Source: Entonaema liquescens
Lineage: Eukaryota; Ascomycota; Sordariomycetes; Xylariales; Xylariaceae
Assembly (NCBI GenBank): GCA_902805475.1
Contig: CADCSX010000005.1
Location: forward strand, 1,375,501 to 1,439,500
Length of the DNA stretch: 64,000 nucleotides
Reading direction: 5' to 3'
Part shown: piece by piece, positions 12,501 to 24,925 of the stretch
Layout: each line of letters opens with the position of its first letter
Position numbering within the stretch: the stretch's first letter is position 1
Translations under genes and position numbers: made by a program
The notes under the pieces: model-generated
The model's input: the letters and a program-made list of their open reading frames with translations, nothing else
Database searches by the model: none
Told to the model about the DNA's origin: nothing

Positions 12501-13529
12501 CTAATCACAAGGTTTCAAAATTTAACACTTAACCCAAGCAAGTACATACCTATCTTATGTAGATAGGTAGGTAGTTCTACCTAACATATGAAACGAATAA
12601 ACAAAAAAGGAATGTAGAATGGCGATGGCAAAAAAGAATAAAAAGAAGCTCATGAATAGAAAAAGTCAAAAGCCTTCCATGCAAATTGACTAAACGAAAA
12701 CGGATAAAAGAATTCAATCTTGGGAAGTTTCAATTACTATTACGAGTATATGTACTTAGTGTATACCTGGACAAGGTACATCCAGCCTGACCCCTTTTTA
12801 AATCGACAAGGATCTGGTTGGACCAGTGATTAGCGGCACGTGACTTAGATGGATCGATAGCATGTGGTGCGTGCACCACCAAAGCTGGATTTCTTCGCGA
12901 CGAGCTGGATCTTGAGCCATCAGACAGAGAGCAGCAGCCCGGGAGGCCGTTTTAAAAAGATTGTACAGTTTAGACTGCCCCAAAACTTATTACATACCAC
13001 CAACGAGCACAATGGCTGCCCCCGTAATTCATAATTTGACCCTGCCATCGCCATTGCACCCTCATCTCTACTTCCCATTTCCCATCCCATGATAATTTTC
13101 CTCTTCCTGTTCACAATCCTAACCATCACCACCCATCCCATCATCGTCGTCACTTTTTCGCCAAACCGTGCCCAGCCTACAAAATCACCGCCTCACCCGC
13201 AACCCCCAGACATCACAAGGCGTCTACAGGCACCGCACCGCCCAGAGCCTATCTCCGAAAGGGCAGATTGGCACCGACGCCTCTTTAGACAAGAAGCGCT
13301 TTGGACGTCGGATCTCGGGTGGATCACTTCACTTTTTGCCAGGTTGATGACCTGACCCAACCCAAACTAAATACAAAGTGCACAATCCCACCAAAGGGTT
13401 TTCCCCCAAGAAGGATCTTACCTTCTCACATTCCTGCCACATTTCCACACCTTTCTTTATTGTCTCATCCGCGCATCACCACCCCAACCCAACTTCGCAA
13501 CTTCATCAAATCGTCGCGTATTTTTCACC
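9583..13529. other. Intergenic spacer, about 3.9 kb, no recognised gene
   Basis: No convincing coding sequence. Minus-strand frames at 9802-10092 and 11801-12118 are open but match no family I know, and the second is in two overlapping frames. A 15-bp unit (ATGATCTAGTGAAGT) is perfectly duplicated in tandem at 11935-11964. An A-rich tract lies at about 12456-12490, and GGTAGGTAG-type motifs at 12545-12590. The last about 400 bp, CT-rich with CCCATCCC-type tracts, is probably promoter and 5' leader of the Ies4-like gene. Confidence 0.55.
11935..11964 (+). repeat. 15-bp tandem duplication
   Basis: ATGATCTAGTGAAGT repeated twice without mismatch; the duplication lies in an open but unrecognised minus-strand frame. 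Confidence 0.9.
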
Positions 13530-14451
13530 ATGCCCACTCCAAGCAAGGCGTCTGCTTCCGCCAAGGAGAAAGATCGACGAAAATCCACCGGCAAAACTTC
13601 GAATATCATTACTCTGCGCGTCCCGTCCATTAGGCTTAAGAAGCTCCTCGACCCGGCCTCCGTCAAAGAGGAATCGCCTGCGAAGGAATCACCTGCTCCG
13701 ACTGCTGTGCCTAGCGAGCCGGTTCCTACCGCGTCAAATGGTGATAATGGTTCCGCGTCGAGTCCCGGCACACCAGCCGCTGCCGGAACGCCATCGCAGG
13801 TGCCCATGGGCCCCCCGACAGAAGCTCCCAAGAAGAAAGGCGTGAAGCGAAGCGCTGCTACCGCAAATGGATCCGACCCGACAGCCAAGATCAGAGGCAA
13901 GCCTGGTCCCAAGAAGAAGCCCAGATTGTAAGTACAATGTGTCGCCATCACTGCTCTAAATCGCCTTATCGCCTCTTTATACGGCGCTAGTATTAATGAA
14001 CCTCTGGTTCAATGACAATTATGGTTATGTTCATTCACTAATTATGTATATTAGGGAGGACGGCACTATTGATCCTAACGGACGAGCTAATGGAGGCGCC
14101 TATCACAAACTTGGTCCGAAGGCGAACCAGGGTGCTATCAATGCTGGACTTCGCGCGCTTGATCGTTCGGGCGCTCCTTGCCGGAAGTGGAACAGAGGAG
14201 GCTTCAGGGTCAAGAGCTTTACGGGTGTGGTCTGGGAGATTCCTCGTTGGACCGCGCCGCCCAAACCTAAGCCCCAACCTTCCACAGAAGAGCCTGCTGC
14301 CTCTGCCGAGAGTAGCAATAAAGAGAACAAAGAGGGAAGCCAGTTGAAGAGTGAGAACAGCAACAGCCATGTTGACGGCGAGCAGCGAAGCATACCACCG
14401 AGTATCAACGCAAGCTCGCCAGCTCCCACACCTGTGGCCGCTGCTTCTTAG
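13530..14451 (+). CDS. ies4: INO80 complex subunit Ies4-like protein
   Basis: Two exons, 13530-13927 and 14055-14451, with a 127-bp intron (GTAAGTA...TATTAG), encode 264 residues. The N-terminal part has ITLRVPSIRLKKLLDP (about 27-42), followed by a Ser/Pro/Ala-rich low-complexity region and a basic KPGPKKKPRL stretch just before the splice. The second exon opens with EDGTIDPN and carries a conserved core (HKLGPKANQGAINAGLRALD, then PCRKW and KSFTGVVWEIPRW). The layout fits the fungal Ies4 family, a small nuclear subunit of the INO80 nucleosome-remodelling complex. The C-terminus is low-complexity and rich in Ser, Asn and Pro. Family assignment is from memory of this motif order. Confidence 0.8.
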
Positions 14452-16487
14452 GTGATTCCTTACATCAACGTTCGATTCTAATGACGCCACTGGCAGTCAC
14501 ATGTATTTGATATAGGTTTACGGGGTTGACGAAAAAGCATGGCGTTTAGGACCGCAGCTATGGTGCGAGCTTAGGGGCAACGAGGGGTTATATTACTCGT
14601 ATCAATAGACTGCGAGGTATTTACCTCAGGTCCCAATGCAGTCTCGGTTTAGAAGGCAGATTCAGACATGATTTACTCGGCGTTAAAGGGATAAGGAGAG
14701 GACCGTACGCTATGCTTTACATTATGGCGTTGTGACTATAAAAACACGGAATGCTGGTATGGATTAATCGCGAAGCAAAGTCGTACATTTGTTCGTTGCC
14801 TTGGTTATGGCTTCTATGAATGCGTACACAATGTTATTATTACTATTCAGATGTCTTCGGGAATAGAGGGTCTGCGTACATATGATTTGTTAGCCCCTTA
14901 ATGTTTTCGTGTTTAAGTTTAAAGGCGATTGGACTGCTTAGGCTAGTGAATGATACTGTGATATCCTCACGTAGTTATAATATGGTAATTATCAAAATCA
15001 AAATCTTCATATGATCTATGAATTTTGGAAATGCATATTCATCATGAAATACTAATAACTACATAGTTCACTCTCTCTTAACCTTTAGATCCATTCCTAT
15101 TGAAGCTAAGATGTTTTTAGTCTCTTATGGGATAACTTCCCTAGGTACCTCTTAACGTATTAGAAGTGCTTCATGTATTTGGGATCATAGAGGTTTCAGT
15201 TTTAACTTCATCCTCATTCATGGTTAAAAGGCTCATTTAATACCTTAGGTAGTCCATATGCGGAAGATGATGCATATCCGATCTCCCCTTTATAATGCAG
15301 AATTGTACCTATTCATCACGCTCTAATAGGTACCCAAGTACCTACCTGACGACATGGAATGGATTTATATATATATGTGTACATGTAGGAAATATGTGAT
15401 GAGGAAGAGCCACTTTAATGAATCGGCCCCTCTCTATCGAACCTGTAATGCATACAGCTCATATAGAAGATGCGATGCAAGGCAATCGTTGCATCATCTG
15501 GTTTGATAGCTTCGAGTATCGTATTTACCGCAGCATGTGCCTAACATTCTTATGAGCCAACAAGAGAAGACTATCATATATGTAGGTACCTACCTAACCT
15601 AACATATCCGAAACCCATGGCTCTAACAAGCAAATATGTATCTTGGCTAAAATGCATGTAATTTTCTAATACCAGCCACTTGGAGAGGCTTTAGGTACTT
15701 TGGAAAATGAGAGATCGTTCAGTTGATCTAACGGCGACAAGCGGAATACATAAGAGTAACTTCAGCTCTGGGTACGTCTACTATTTCTATGCCGGTAGGG
15801 GTGTAGTATAGCGTACCCGCACCATATCGATTGGCGCTTGATAAGCGCACGGTGCGTACATGAAAGTACATATTTGTATGTGAATACATATATGTAGGTA
15901 CTTTTGTACATAGCAGCCGTACGTTTATCTGGGGAAAGTCGGACCAAGTTGAGCAACGGCATCCGTGACCTCGTGATTGATGCATACCTCTTACACCTCT
16001 GTGTGCTGTACATGCCTCTTTCTGTCTCTCTACCTCAATCTACCTTACCTTTGGCATTTCTACGCAACAACCTATCATTGAATAGTTGACATACACTCAG
16101 CATCATTGCTGCCCATCGAACACACCGCCTTCAATATAAGCGACAAAGCACTTCTCATAATTCACTAACTTCAATAGAAGCTGGGTCATGACATATACCC
16201 TGGTCACTTAACCCAAGTGTGTTCCTGCACCACGAAACCGGACCATCTCTTTCCTCGAACAAAACGACCATATCGTGCGCAATCTTGAAGCATCGCATCC
16301 CTTATACCATTTACACGGATTTATAGTTCACCCTATCAATATCATACCTTTTTAAACTTACACTTCTACCGCTCGTTCCGCTTTATTCAGATTGGTGTAC
16401 AAAGGGCAGGAAAGACTCCAGGTATATTGAGCGAGCTCCTGGTTGTCTTTGGTCGTGCTGTAATATAATTCGGACTTAAGGTTGATC
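14452..16487. other. Intergenic spacer, 2.0 kb
   Basis: Contains the 3' region of the Ies4-like gene and the promoter and leader of the Gid1-like gene. No domain-bearing frame is visible. Short motifs of the GTAGGTACCTACCTAACC type occur at about 15325-15350, 15580-15602 and 15893-15902. The last 400 bp is CT-rich, as in fungal promoters. Confidence 0.55.
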
Positions 16488-18918
16488 ATGGCAAACCCCT
16501 ACCATCATGATCGCTTCCAAACAGATGTATCGTATACGCGTTCCTATCCCCAAATGAGAGATCTGCCGAGTCCACCTGCAGTCCCCGGAACTAGTGCAGG
16601 CTTTACACGCTCGCCCCATTCGCCGCTCAACCGCCTCTCATACCTACTCAACTCCCCATACGAATCAGCCTCAGATTTATATACGGCAAATCCCTCAAAT
16701 CAAATACATAATAGCGGCATGGATACAGATATGAATAACGGTTACTCAGAAGGGGTTGTATCCTCCCAGACCAATGTCCCGCACTTACCCTTGTATTCAA
16801 GGGCCTTCGAACCATTTATGCGTAATGAAGAACACAAAAGAGACACCTCATTCACACCGTCATATCTAGATGGCTCTGATTATATACGAAAGCTCCACGA
16901 AGCGCGCAAGGCAAAGCTAGCACAGAAAGAGGCCCAGCAGCAGGCAGGAAGTGGGTTACCATCTGGTATTACGACAACGGGATCCCTAGCGAATAAACCA
17001 GCGCCCTCTCATCTAGGAATGACGTATGATTTAATCGAACGGGCGCCGACTGTGGTGGATGATAGTACAGTACCGCCTTTGCCCACAAAATGGAATACGG
17101 ACGATAAGCAAAGCTCTCTGGAGGTTTTAGCCGACGGTTTGGAGGTGAAGTACGCATCAGGTCGTAGTACGAGGGAGCAAGAGCACGAGGCATGTGCGAT
17201 CCGTGCAGACCATCCAATGCCATGGCAAGCGGGCCTTTACTATTTCGAGGTCAGCCTTCTCTCTAGGAGAAGAGACGAGTACGTGTCAAGCAATCATTCT
17301 CTATGCTTCCGATCGCGTCTAATTTGGATGAATGTAGGACCACGGTTTGTATTGGCTTTTCAGCAAAGAATGTCCCCTTAGCTCGACCACCGGGTTGGGA
17401 GCCTGATTCATGGGGTTATCATGGTGATGATGGTGATATCTACGCTGGAGATAAGATCGGAAAACCGTATGAAGGAAATGGCTTCAGCTCGCCAGACGTC
17501 ATTGGATGTGGAGTAAACTTTCGAACCCGCGAAGCTTTTTTTACAAAGAATGGGAGGCAGTTTAGTATGTATTCCCGATGCATACAAGCTCGTAGTACTT
17601 GCACGAGCAGATCGAGGTTAACTTTGTATACAGAAACTGCATTTCGAGATATAAAGGGAGACCTTTACCCTACCGTTGGCATGAAGAGACCAGGGGAGCA
17701 TATTCGCGTCAATTTCGGTCAGACGAGTTTCGTGTTCCAAATCGATAATTTGGTGAAGGTATTGTCCCAAATTAGAAGCTCAATTTCTCTCGGGGGGGTA
17801 ACTCAGACGCAGCTAACTATTGCTTAGAAGGAGCAAGAAAAAATGATGGCGGCTATCAGTAGAACAAGGTAGGTTAACATTTAACCAACCATTACGTTGC
17901 TCAAAAACTGACTTTACGATATAGTATCGAGAGATTAGTATCACCCCCCAGGAGTGAGACAGACTTAATCCAGCAACTTGTAAGCCAGCAAATATATCTC
18001 GAACTGTCATGTCAGCTAACTGACTGTGCCAGGTCTTGCAATTTTTACAACATGATGGATACGTCGAAACGGCCCGGGCGTTTGCCGAGGAGATACACGC
18101 AGAGAAGCGTGACTTACAAATAGATGAGCAAACTCCTATACCAGGTATCAATATTAAAGATGACGAAGACGCTCACCACAGGCAACGTAGGTACAAATTA
18201 CGTTCTTAACCTATCTTATGCTAACCGAACTAGGTATACGAAGAGCTATCCTGGAGGGTGACATCGAAAAGGCTGTTAAGTATACCCGTACTTACTATCC
18301 AGGTGTGTTGCGAGACAACTATGACGTGTATTTCAAACTGCGGTGTCGAACTTTCATCGAAATGGTACGGAAATCAGCTGAGATGGCGGGCTCGAGCACT
18401 AAGAAAAGTAACGGGCATCCATACGACGATACTCCTAATAAGATGGACGTCGACGAAAATGGCTTCTCGGACCAGATGGAAGAAGATGACTTGGATAATC
18501 AAACAGATCAAGAGGACTGGCTTGTAAAAGCTGTCCAATACGGGCAATCGTTACAAGAGGAGTTTAGGGACGATTCGAGACCAGAAACTACCAAGACGCT
18601 CAACGAGGTGTTCTCGCTTCTAGCATATCCTAATCCCCTAGGGGTTAAGGAGGTTGCACATTTACTCGAGCGCAAAGGCAGAGTCGCTGTGGCGGAGGAG
18701 CTTAACTCGGCAATCCTTTGTAGGTCTATTTTTTCTTATCAAAGTTCGATATGTACTAACCGGTCTGCCCAGCGTCCTTGGGGAAGTCATCGCGGTCGGC
18801 GTTAGAGAACCTTTATGGACAAACGAGCGTGTTGTTGGATTATCTGCGCGAAGACGGCGGCCCGGGTTCATTTATCACCGTCCAGTCGGTTATCGACACG
18901 ATACCTGAGCCATTCTAG
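16488..18918 (+). CDS. Gid1/Vid30/RanBPM-like SPRY-LisH-CTLH-CRA protein
   Basis: Eight exons: 16488-17278, 17338-17564, 17634-17758, 17828-17868, 17925-17979, 18033-18186, 18234-18719 and 18773-18918. They give 674 residues with every junction in frame. A Ser/Pro-rich N-terminus (about 1-195) is followed by a SPRY domain (about 200-385; VCIGFSAKNVPLARPPGWE, then FFTKNG and YPTVGMKRPGEHIRVNFGQ). Next come LisH (about 400-435; QFLQHDGYVETARAFAEE), CTLH (about 464-525; AILEGDIEKAVKYTRTYYP) and a CRA region (about 560-660), split by an acidic insert. This order defines Gid1/Vid30 (RanBP9/10 in animals), the scaffold of the GID/CTLH ubiquitin ligase that degrades gluconeogenic enzymes in yeast. 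The fourth and fifth exons are only 41 and 55 nt. The ATG at 16488 is the first in frame. Confidence 0.93.
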
Positions 18919-20410
18919 TACAATGAGTTTCTAACTTGGAGCAATGAGGTGCAATATGCATCTACTGCCTGGCGAGACTTTGTTCACGAACAGAGTAATG
19001 CGTATCAATTGTGGCTGGATCTGGACCATAATGATTACCCCTCATCATCAACCAAATCATAATTCATATGATAACCCAACGAGCTTCTAAACTCCCTTAT
19101 GTTGTTTTCACAGTAAAACTTGAGACCTAGAGGTACCAAGCGATAATACAACAAGCCCGCCTCGCATCTTGCCGAAAACGCAATAGAAGAGCATTACCAC
19201 CACCATCCCCAGCTCAAAATTCACACCTCAACTCGATACTTTTCCGCTGGACCAGATTTCTCTGAAGAAACGCCACTTACTTATAGACTACCTCGGTAGT
19301 GGCGGTACAAACGTAGGATGGCAAGGGGGGAGGCTAGCATACATTTTTCACCTTAGCACTTTTTCATCTGTATCGGTTGCACGAATTTATCTTGTCACCC
19401 TCCTCTCCTCACATAGTCCCCTTTTGTGGGATTCCACCATAGGCCTCCGGTAATCAGGTGCATAGAAACAGCGGGGCAGAACTCAGTCGAACACTTCCCT
19501 CGAAGTCAGTTGTTTACTTAGTAGTCTATCCCATTGTAGACTAACCGAGTTTGATGATTAGCTGGGTCAGAAAACCGGTGGTTCCAGTGTACAAAATGGT
19601 GTAAGTCATCCTTGTTCATACACAGCTGAATTAATTAGGTAGACTTCCGTTCTTAGCAATGCAAGATAGTAAATCCAGATGACTCAGTCGGACTACATAC
19701 ATACATAGTAAGCAATTAAATTGGTCGTATATGAGACATGTGAGAACACCAGAGGCTATTCGGAACCGATGTTCGTCAGTAATACTCTGATCTAATAAAG
19801 AAGCTTACCACAAGCGTTAGACGTACGACATCATAAATACTATATATAATTGATATGTGAGAGAAAACATATAGTAGCTGCTAGGTTAGTTACATGGGGA
19901 TCCTCCGATCGATCTATCAGCCCAGGAACCCCTCCCCCAACTGCGCCGGTAGAATAGGGAAGATGTTCAGGCATGCAACTTCCGCGGCCCGCGCTTCTAC
20001 ATGTAGGTATTCATTCACATGCACACATTGATTTTCGCAGTACCATGACATGAGCGCGAGCCAAAGCGAGACCAATTAAGGACCCAGTAAACCACGTCAC
20101 ACGAGATTGGCTTTGGAGAAGGTATAAATAAAATGGGATCGAGATCTCGGAGTTTATTTGTTTATTCATTTCTATTTCTGAAGGTATCTTTCTTTCATCA
20201 TTGTTTGTCTGGCACCTTTGTTCTCCGTTTCATCATCATCACCGGTGGCTAGTTCCAACCGAGAGAGAGAGAGCGCCTAAACCCAATTCCCATTCCCATC
20301 CCATCCCATCCCCGTCCATTGTAGTAGTTATCCGGAAAGGAATCCGTTTCCGCATGCATGCATTTCGTGAAAAATGAACAATAAGAAACGGGGGAAGAGA
20401 GGTGAAGATT

Positions 20411-20437
20411 AAGAAGAAGAAGAAGAAGAAGAAGAAA
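20411..20437 (+). repeat. (GAA)n microsatellite
   Basis: About nine AGA/GAA trinucleotide units in an A/G-rich stretch. Confidence 0.9.
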
Positions 20438-20909
20438 TATGAATCAATCCAATGATGCGATCGCTGTGACCTTCCCTTTAAACATGCCAACCAACAAACC
20501 CTTCCCCCTCCCTTCTTGCTGTGTTGTTTGCGCTTCTGCTAGCTGCGTGGTGGCAGCATTGCAGCGGCGCATGGGGGGGTGCTTCGGGAATCGAGCCGTG
20601 CCCTAACTGCAACGGTGCCAATAAACCCCTCCCCCAATGCCCCCTAGAGCCCAGGCTTCTTCCCCTCCTCCCTCGCACTCGAACGATCGAGAAGCGTAGT
20701 AGTAGCAGTAGGTAGTAGTGTAAAGCCACCAGCCCAGAAAAAATTAAGTATTAGGTGTATTGAGTTTCTCTTTTGTTTAGCAGTTTATATGGATCTTCTT
20801 TCGCTTGCTTGTGATCAGGGACCCCTCTCCGTCTCTTTCTCTCTCTTCAACCTTTCGCGCGAACTCTCTCTGAGTCCAATGTGTAAAACAAGTAGGTAGG
20901 TACCTAATC

Positions 20910-20930
20910 ATGATGATGATGATGATGATG
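20910..20930 (+). repeat. (ATG)n microsatellite
   Basis: Seven consecutive TGA/ATG units directly after a GTAGGTAGGTACC motif. Confidence 0.85.
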
Positions 20931-21180
20931 CGATGTGATGAGCCGTCTAAAAGAAGAGGAAGTTCCCGGGTAATGCCAACGGGAGAGTTGGAGTTCGTTA
21001 CCGAAGTTTCTCGCTGTGTGGTCGCTGGTGTGGGGGAGGGGAGGAGAGGAAAGGAAGTGAGGGGGACAAAAACGCCCAACGTCATTAACTAGGTATATCC
21101 GTGACCCCCAAAAAGACGCCAATGTCAGATGCCAAATCCGTAAAGTAGCACAAAAGGCAGGGCAGGGCGGGGCAGCAGTT

Positions 21181-21210
21181 GATGATGATGATGATGATGG
21201 TGATGATGGT
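21181..21210 (+). repeat. (GAT)n microsatellite
   Basis: Run of GAT units with two GGT interruptions. Confidence 0.85.
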
Positions 21211-21468
21211 AGTGGTGGAGGACCCGTCAGCCCGTATTCTCGACATGGAGAAAAAAATGTCTTCTTCCACCCACACACTCACTCACTCACCCCCAAACCT
21301 CGGTTGTGTACCCAACAACAATTTCCAAAGCAGCGATGAGAAGTAAAAAAGAAGATGGTATTAAGTCGTAATGGTATATAACTGTCGTAACACAACGTAG
21401 AAGTTGTTCTCGAGGGTGAGAGGGAAGGCAGGGAGGGAGAGAGTAGAGGTAGAGTAGAGTAGGTAAAA

Positions 21469-21699
21469 TCACGAGATGGCTATGCCCTCCAGGTCTCGCA
21501 TGAGCACCGCCATTTGTGCACGCTTCGCAGCCTCCGCCACCAGGTTAAGATTCTGGATGAAGGCGTCCGTGCTAGGCGCCTTCTGCACCGGTGGCGGGGG
21601 CGGTGGTGCGAAGCCTTGCGTCGCCGTAGCCGTTGCGACTGCTGATGCCGACGGTAGTTGGCGCTGGGCCATAGTAGGCGAAGTGATCGGGGCGTTCAT
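21469..21699 (-). CDS. Small Pro-rich protein of unknown function
   Basis: A single-exon frame of 76 codons. The N-terminus (MNAPITSPTMAQRQLPS) is Ser/Thr/Ala-rich, and a run of six prolines at about 33-38 precedes a predicted amphipathic C-terminal segment (FIQNLNLVAEAAKRAQMAVL, then MRDLEGIAIS). The C-terminal helix with regularly spaced Leu/Ala and Lys/Arg looks constrained, and the frame is GC-richer than its flanks with fungal-like codon use. It has no signal peptide or membrane segment. A second in-frame Met lies ten codons in. I do not recognise the family; it could be a conserved small fungal protein. The strand is supported by the C-terminal pattern and the long CT-rich leader beyond 21700. 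Confidence 0.6.
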   Translation of the reverse strand: MNAPITSPTMAQRQLPSASAVATATATQGFAPPPPPPVQKAPSTDAFIQNLNLVAEAAKRAQMAVLMRDLEGIAIS

Positions 21700-24600
21700 G
21701 TTGAATTCGGGTTTTGTGTGTGTATGTATGTACTGTATAAGACAGTGGTGGTTTGTTTCGGTGGAGGGATGGATGGCACAAACGACGAGGATGCGCTGTT
21801 CTAGTCTAGTCTCACGTCGGTCTTTTTATCCTGGTGTAAGTCCTGTGGTAGGTAGCAAAGCACGAGATGGTGCGATGTCGTACGACAGGTGGAGTCGCTG
21901 TTGGCGTACAGAAGCAGCGGTTATAGAGTTGTCAACGGTAACGTGAAGCTTTCGTAGGCCTCGCTTCCAAAGTTGGGGCGTAGGGGCGTAGGTGTGGTTT
22001 GGAAGATGTGAGGGTAAAAAGAAGGACGAGCGAGTTTCTCGTATGCTGACAGCAGGCTGGCGGTAAAGGCCTTTTAAAGACGAACCCGACTATATATGTC
22101 AAGGCGTCGATCAGGATGCAACGCAGGAATTGTTTTGGGATAAGCGGTGACGAAATTGGTGTGAAGGGTGTGAAGATGAAGAGTACGAAGAGTATATCGT
22201 GTCGTAATTCCTTTTTTTTTTCTATGAGGAAAGTGGGTTGAGTTGGGGAAAAGCCTCGATGATTGATTCCTATTTTTGATACTTCTCAGTAGAGAGAAAA
22301 AAACAATAATAAGTCAAAGGAAAGGAGCGTAGGAGGAGAAAGTGCTATATGTACCTAATTCAAGTATTGAGGTATTAAGGTATCGTGATCAGTGCCAAGG
22401 TTAGTGTTCTTTTCCCTTTCTTTGTTCCAAGGCTTGTTTGATAACAATCTAAAGTGGAGGTGGTCCTTTTTTTTCCCTTTTTTTTTTTTTTTTTAATTCC
22501 TTAACTCTTTACTGTATTGACCCCAATTCCTAGTCTTAAGAGGTAAACGCACGTTCAAGACCAGGGTTTCCCAACCGGCCCTTAATTTTCGAACAGCGGC
22601 TACAAATGCATGCAGATTGTCGAATGGGCTGGATCTGGATGAACAGTTCAAGATTTATGGGTATCGAGCCATTTAATATACATAGTAGTAACCAAAAAAC
22701 TGTTCAGGAGGGGACTGCATATAAGGGTCCGGTGCAGCAAGTCAGGCGAGATCCGAATAATACACGCTGCAACAGTACATACATAGTATGAGGTTTTGTG
22801 ATAGCGGCCGTCCGGAACATACTATCGTAATTATTGAACTAAAGTTGAGTGAGGCGGGTTATATCAATTCGCGCCAACCAACCGGAGATTAATACCATGA
22901 CCGAGGATAACCTATTTGAGTAAGTATCTTAATATTTAGTTACCCGAAGCTTCCATGTACTTGAAATCGATTACCTCACTCAAAGATGACCGAGTAAGCT
23001 TGCAAGCTTAGTTGCTTGGTTGCTTGGTTGCTTGGATGTTTACCCACTGTTGATCCCAGTAACCAGCTTTCATTCCTAGTTGCAGCAGTGACTATGCGTC
23101 CTGGCTTACATGCATGTACTGTAGGCAATTTACCCTATAAGTTACTGTAGGTATCCGATAAAGTTACCTACATATCATATAAGTGCCATAGGTAACCTAT
23201 ATACCTAAGTAAGGTTGCGTACACTCACTTATATAGATTCAGCTTTATTCGATGAGCCAAACTATTAACAGTAGGTATGCCGCAAGGTAACGTAGGAAAG
23301 ATGAACAAATCTCGCCAAGCATTGTAGCAATGAGTCCCACGCAGCTAGGGAGATCCAAAATGCGACTTTAGCAATGGAACATCACGTTCAGCTTCTCTGG
23401 GTTTTCTGGGCTTTCCGGGCTTCGAAACCCCCTCACTGATCTTAGATCTCATTAGTGAGAACCGACATCATAGTACATCTAAATGTTTATTTAGCAGCGG
23501 AAAAATTACTTGGTCTTGATCGACCATACCCAGAAACAGCCAAACTCCGCCTCTCCGCTTGAATCCGTATAAACCCCGTGCAAATATGGTCTAACTATGA
23601 TTTCAAATGAACAGGTAGATCTTGTCTATCGTGAATATAACCGCCATTTTCAATTGCTCTAGGCTTGTTAGCGTCGTCGGTAGTCTCTTGTAAACGGATG
23701 AACGGCTCGCGCACCGACGAACGCAAGTTGAAGCAATTAAACAAACAACTCAATATTATAAGTAGATAGATATTATATAGTATAGTTCGTATTATTCCAG
23801 TCCACCACTTTATCGCATCCCCCACCATGTCGAGATATCTTTCCACCGGAAGGACGAGAGAGTGGGTGTTTTTTTTTCCAGCTCTTCCATACTGCATATA
23901 TTTCTCTTGGCAATGGAACAATGAATATTTACGCGATGTTCTCGAAGAATTACGGATGAGTTTTGAAGCTCGTGAGTCATTATGTCTGACCACCAAGAGG
24001 ACACCAAGAGGACACCAAGATAGCAATCGGCATTTGACGACATCAGCTAGCTGCTCTTTAGATAGGGATGATATGGGCTGGATTGATGCCCGACAATCTG
24101 CAAGCTGGAAAGCTCATTTATTAACGTGGTCTTCGGTATGTATTTCGTTCCACTTTTTAACAGACAGGAGTGTTCCAATATTACTGCCAACTGGTTGCGC
24201 CATTAGCACGATTAGCACCATTGGTAACCATTGGTACCCCCACGGATAAGGTACGCAAAATAGAATTCACCCCGCAATGCGCCCCGGACTCTTGGATGTC
24301 TAACATTAACGGGATTAGCTTGTGATCGGCGCTCTCCTGCTTCCGCGCGAATCCTTTGTACCTAATATTCAATAGCGCCAGGGATAACTAGTGTAGTCTG
24401 AGCGATAGATGCCATCTCCAAATTTGGTATGTGTAATTGTGTAATGATGTTGTCCAACAGACCCGTTCGATTTCAACTTATCCACCTACGAAATACTTAC
24501 CTCCTACGTCAAAGTGTCGTACAAGAATTTGTACCTCGGAATACCCATTTGAGGACTACGAGGACCCTGAAAAATATCTGCATAGCCCCACATAATGCCC

Positions 24601-24925
24601 GAGACTAGCGGAATCTAGTGATTTTAGGTTTGGGATACGTAAATTTGTCGGAAGCTCGCTGACTCGCTAAATCTTCGGTTTACTCAGGTGTTATATACAT
24701 TTGTACTCGAACTGCGAGCCCGCCATACGTCTTATCATTAACTTATCGATAAGATACAGGACTGCCAAGCTATAACTTCTTTATAGCGTTCAAAGTGATG
24801 GAGTTTTGCTAATAAGTGCGATCAGAAATACTGCATTTACGAAGTCTCAGATCAGCTTATTTGAATACGACTATTCATAAGTATTCAGAGTGAGATTCTC
24901 AATACGCGCCCACAGTTTCTCCACT
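21700..24925. other. Intergenic spacer, 3.2 kb
   Basis: Holds the long upstream region of the small gene at 21.5 kb. A poly-T tract lies at about 22466-22495, and an 8-bp tandem motif (GTTGCTTG, three copies) at 23011-23035. ACCTACATA/GGTAACC-type motifs occur at 23150-23220. Open frames at 23595-24249 lie on both strands and show no domain. The last 100 bp is leader of the Sam35-like gene. Confidence 0.5.

Larger units (their letters stand above)
18919..21468. other. Intergenic spacer, 2.5 kb, microsatellite-rich 3' half
   Basis: No recognisable gene. A TATAAATAAA sequence lies at about 20124-20133 with no supported transcript start after it. The 20.2-21.4 kb part is made of purine/pyrimidine-skewed low-complexity DNA with GAA and GAT microsatellites. 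It is likely the 3' untranslated or downstream region of the small minus-strand gene at 21.5 kb. Confidence 0.5.
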
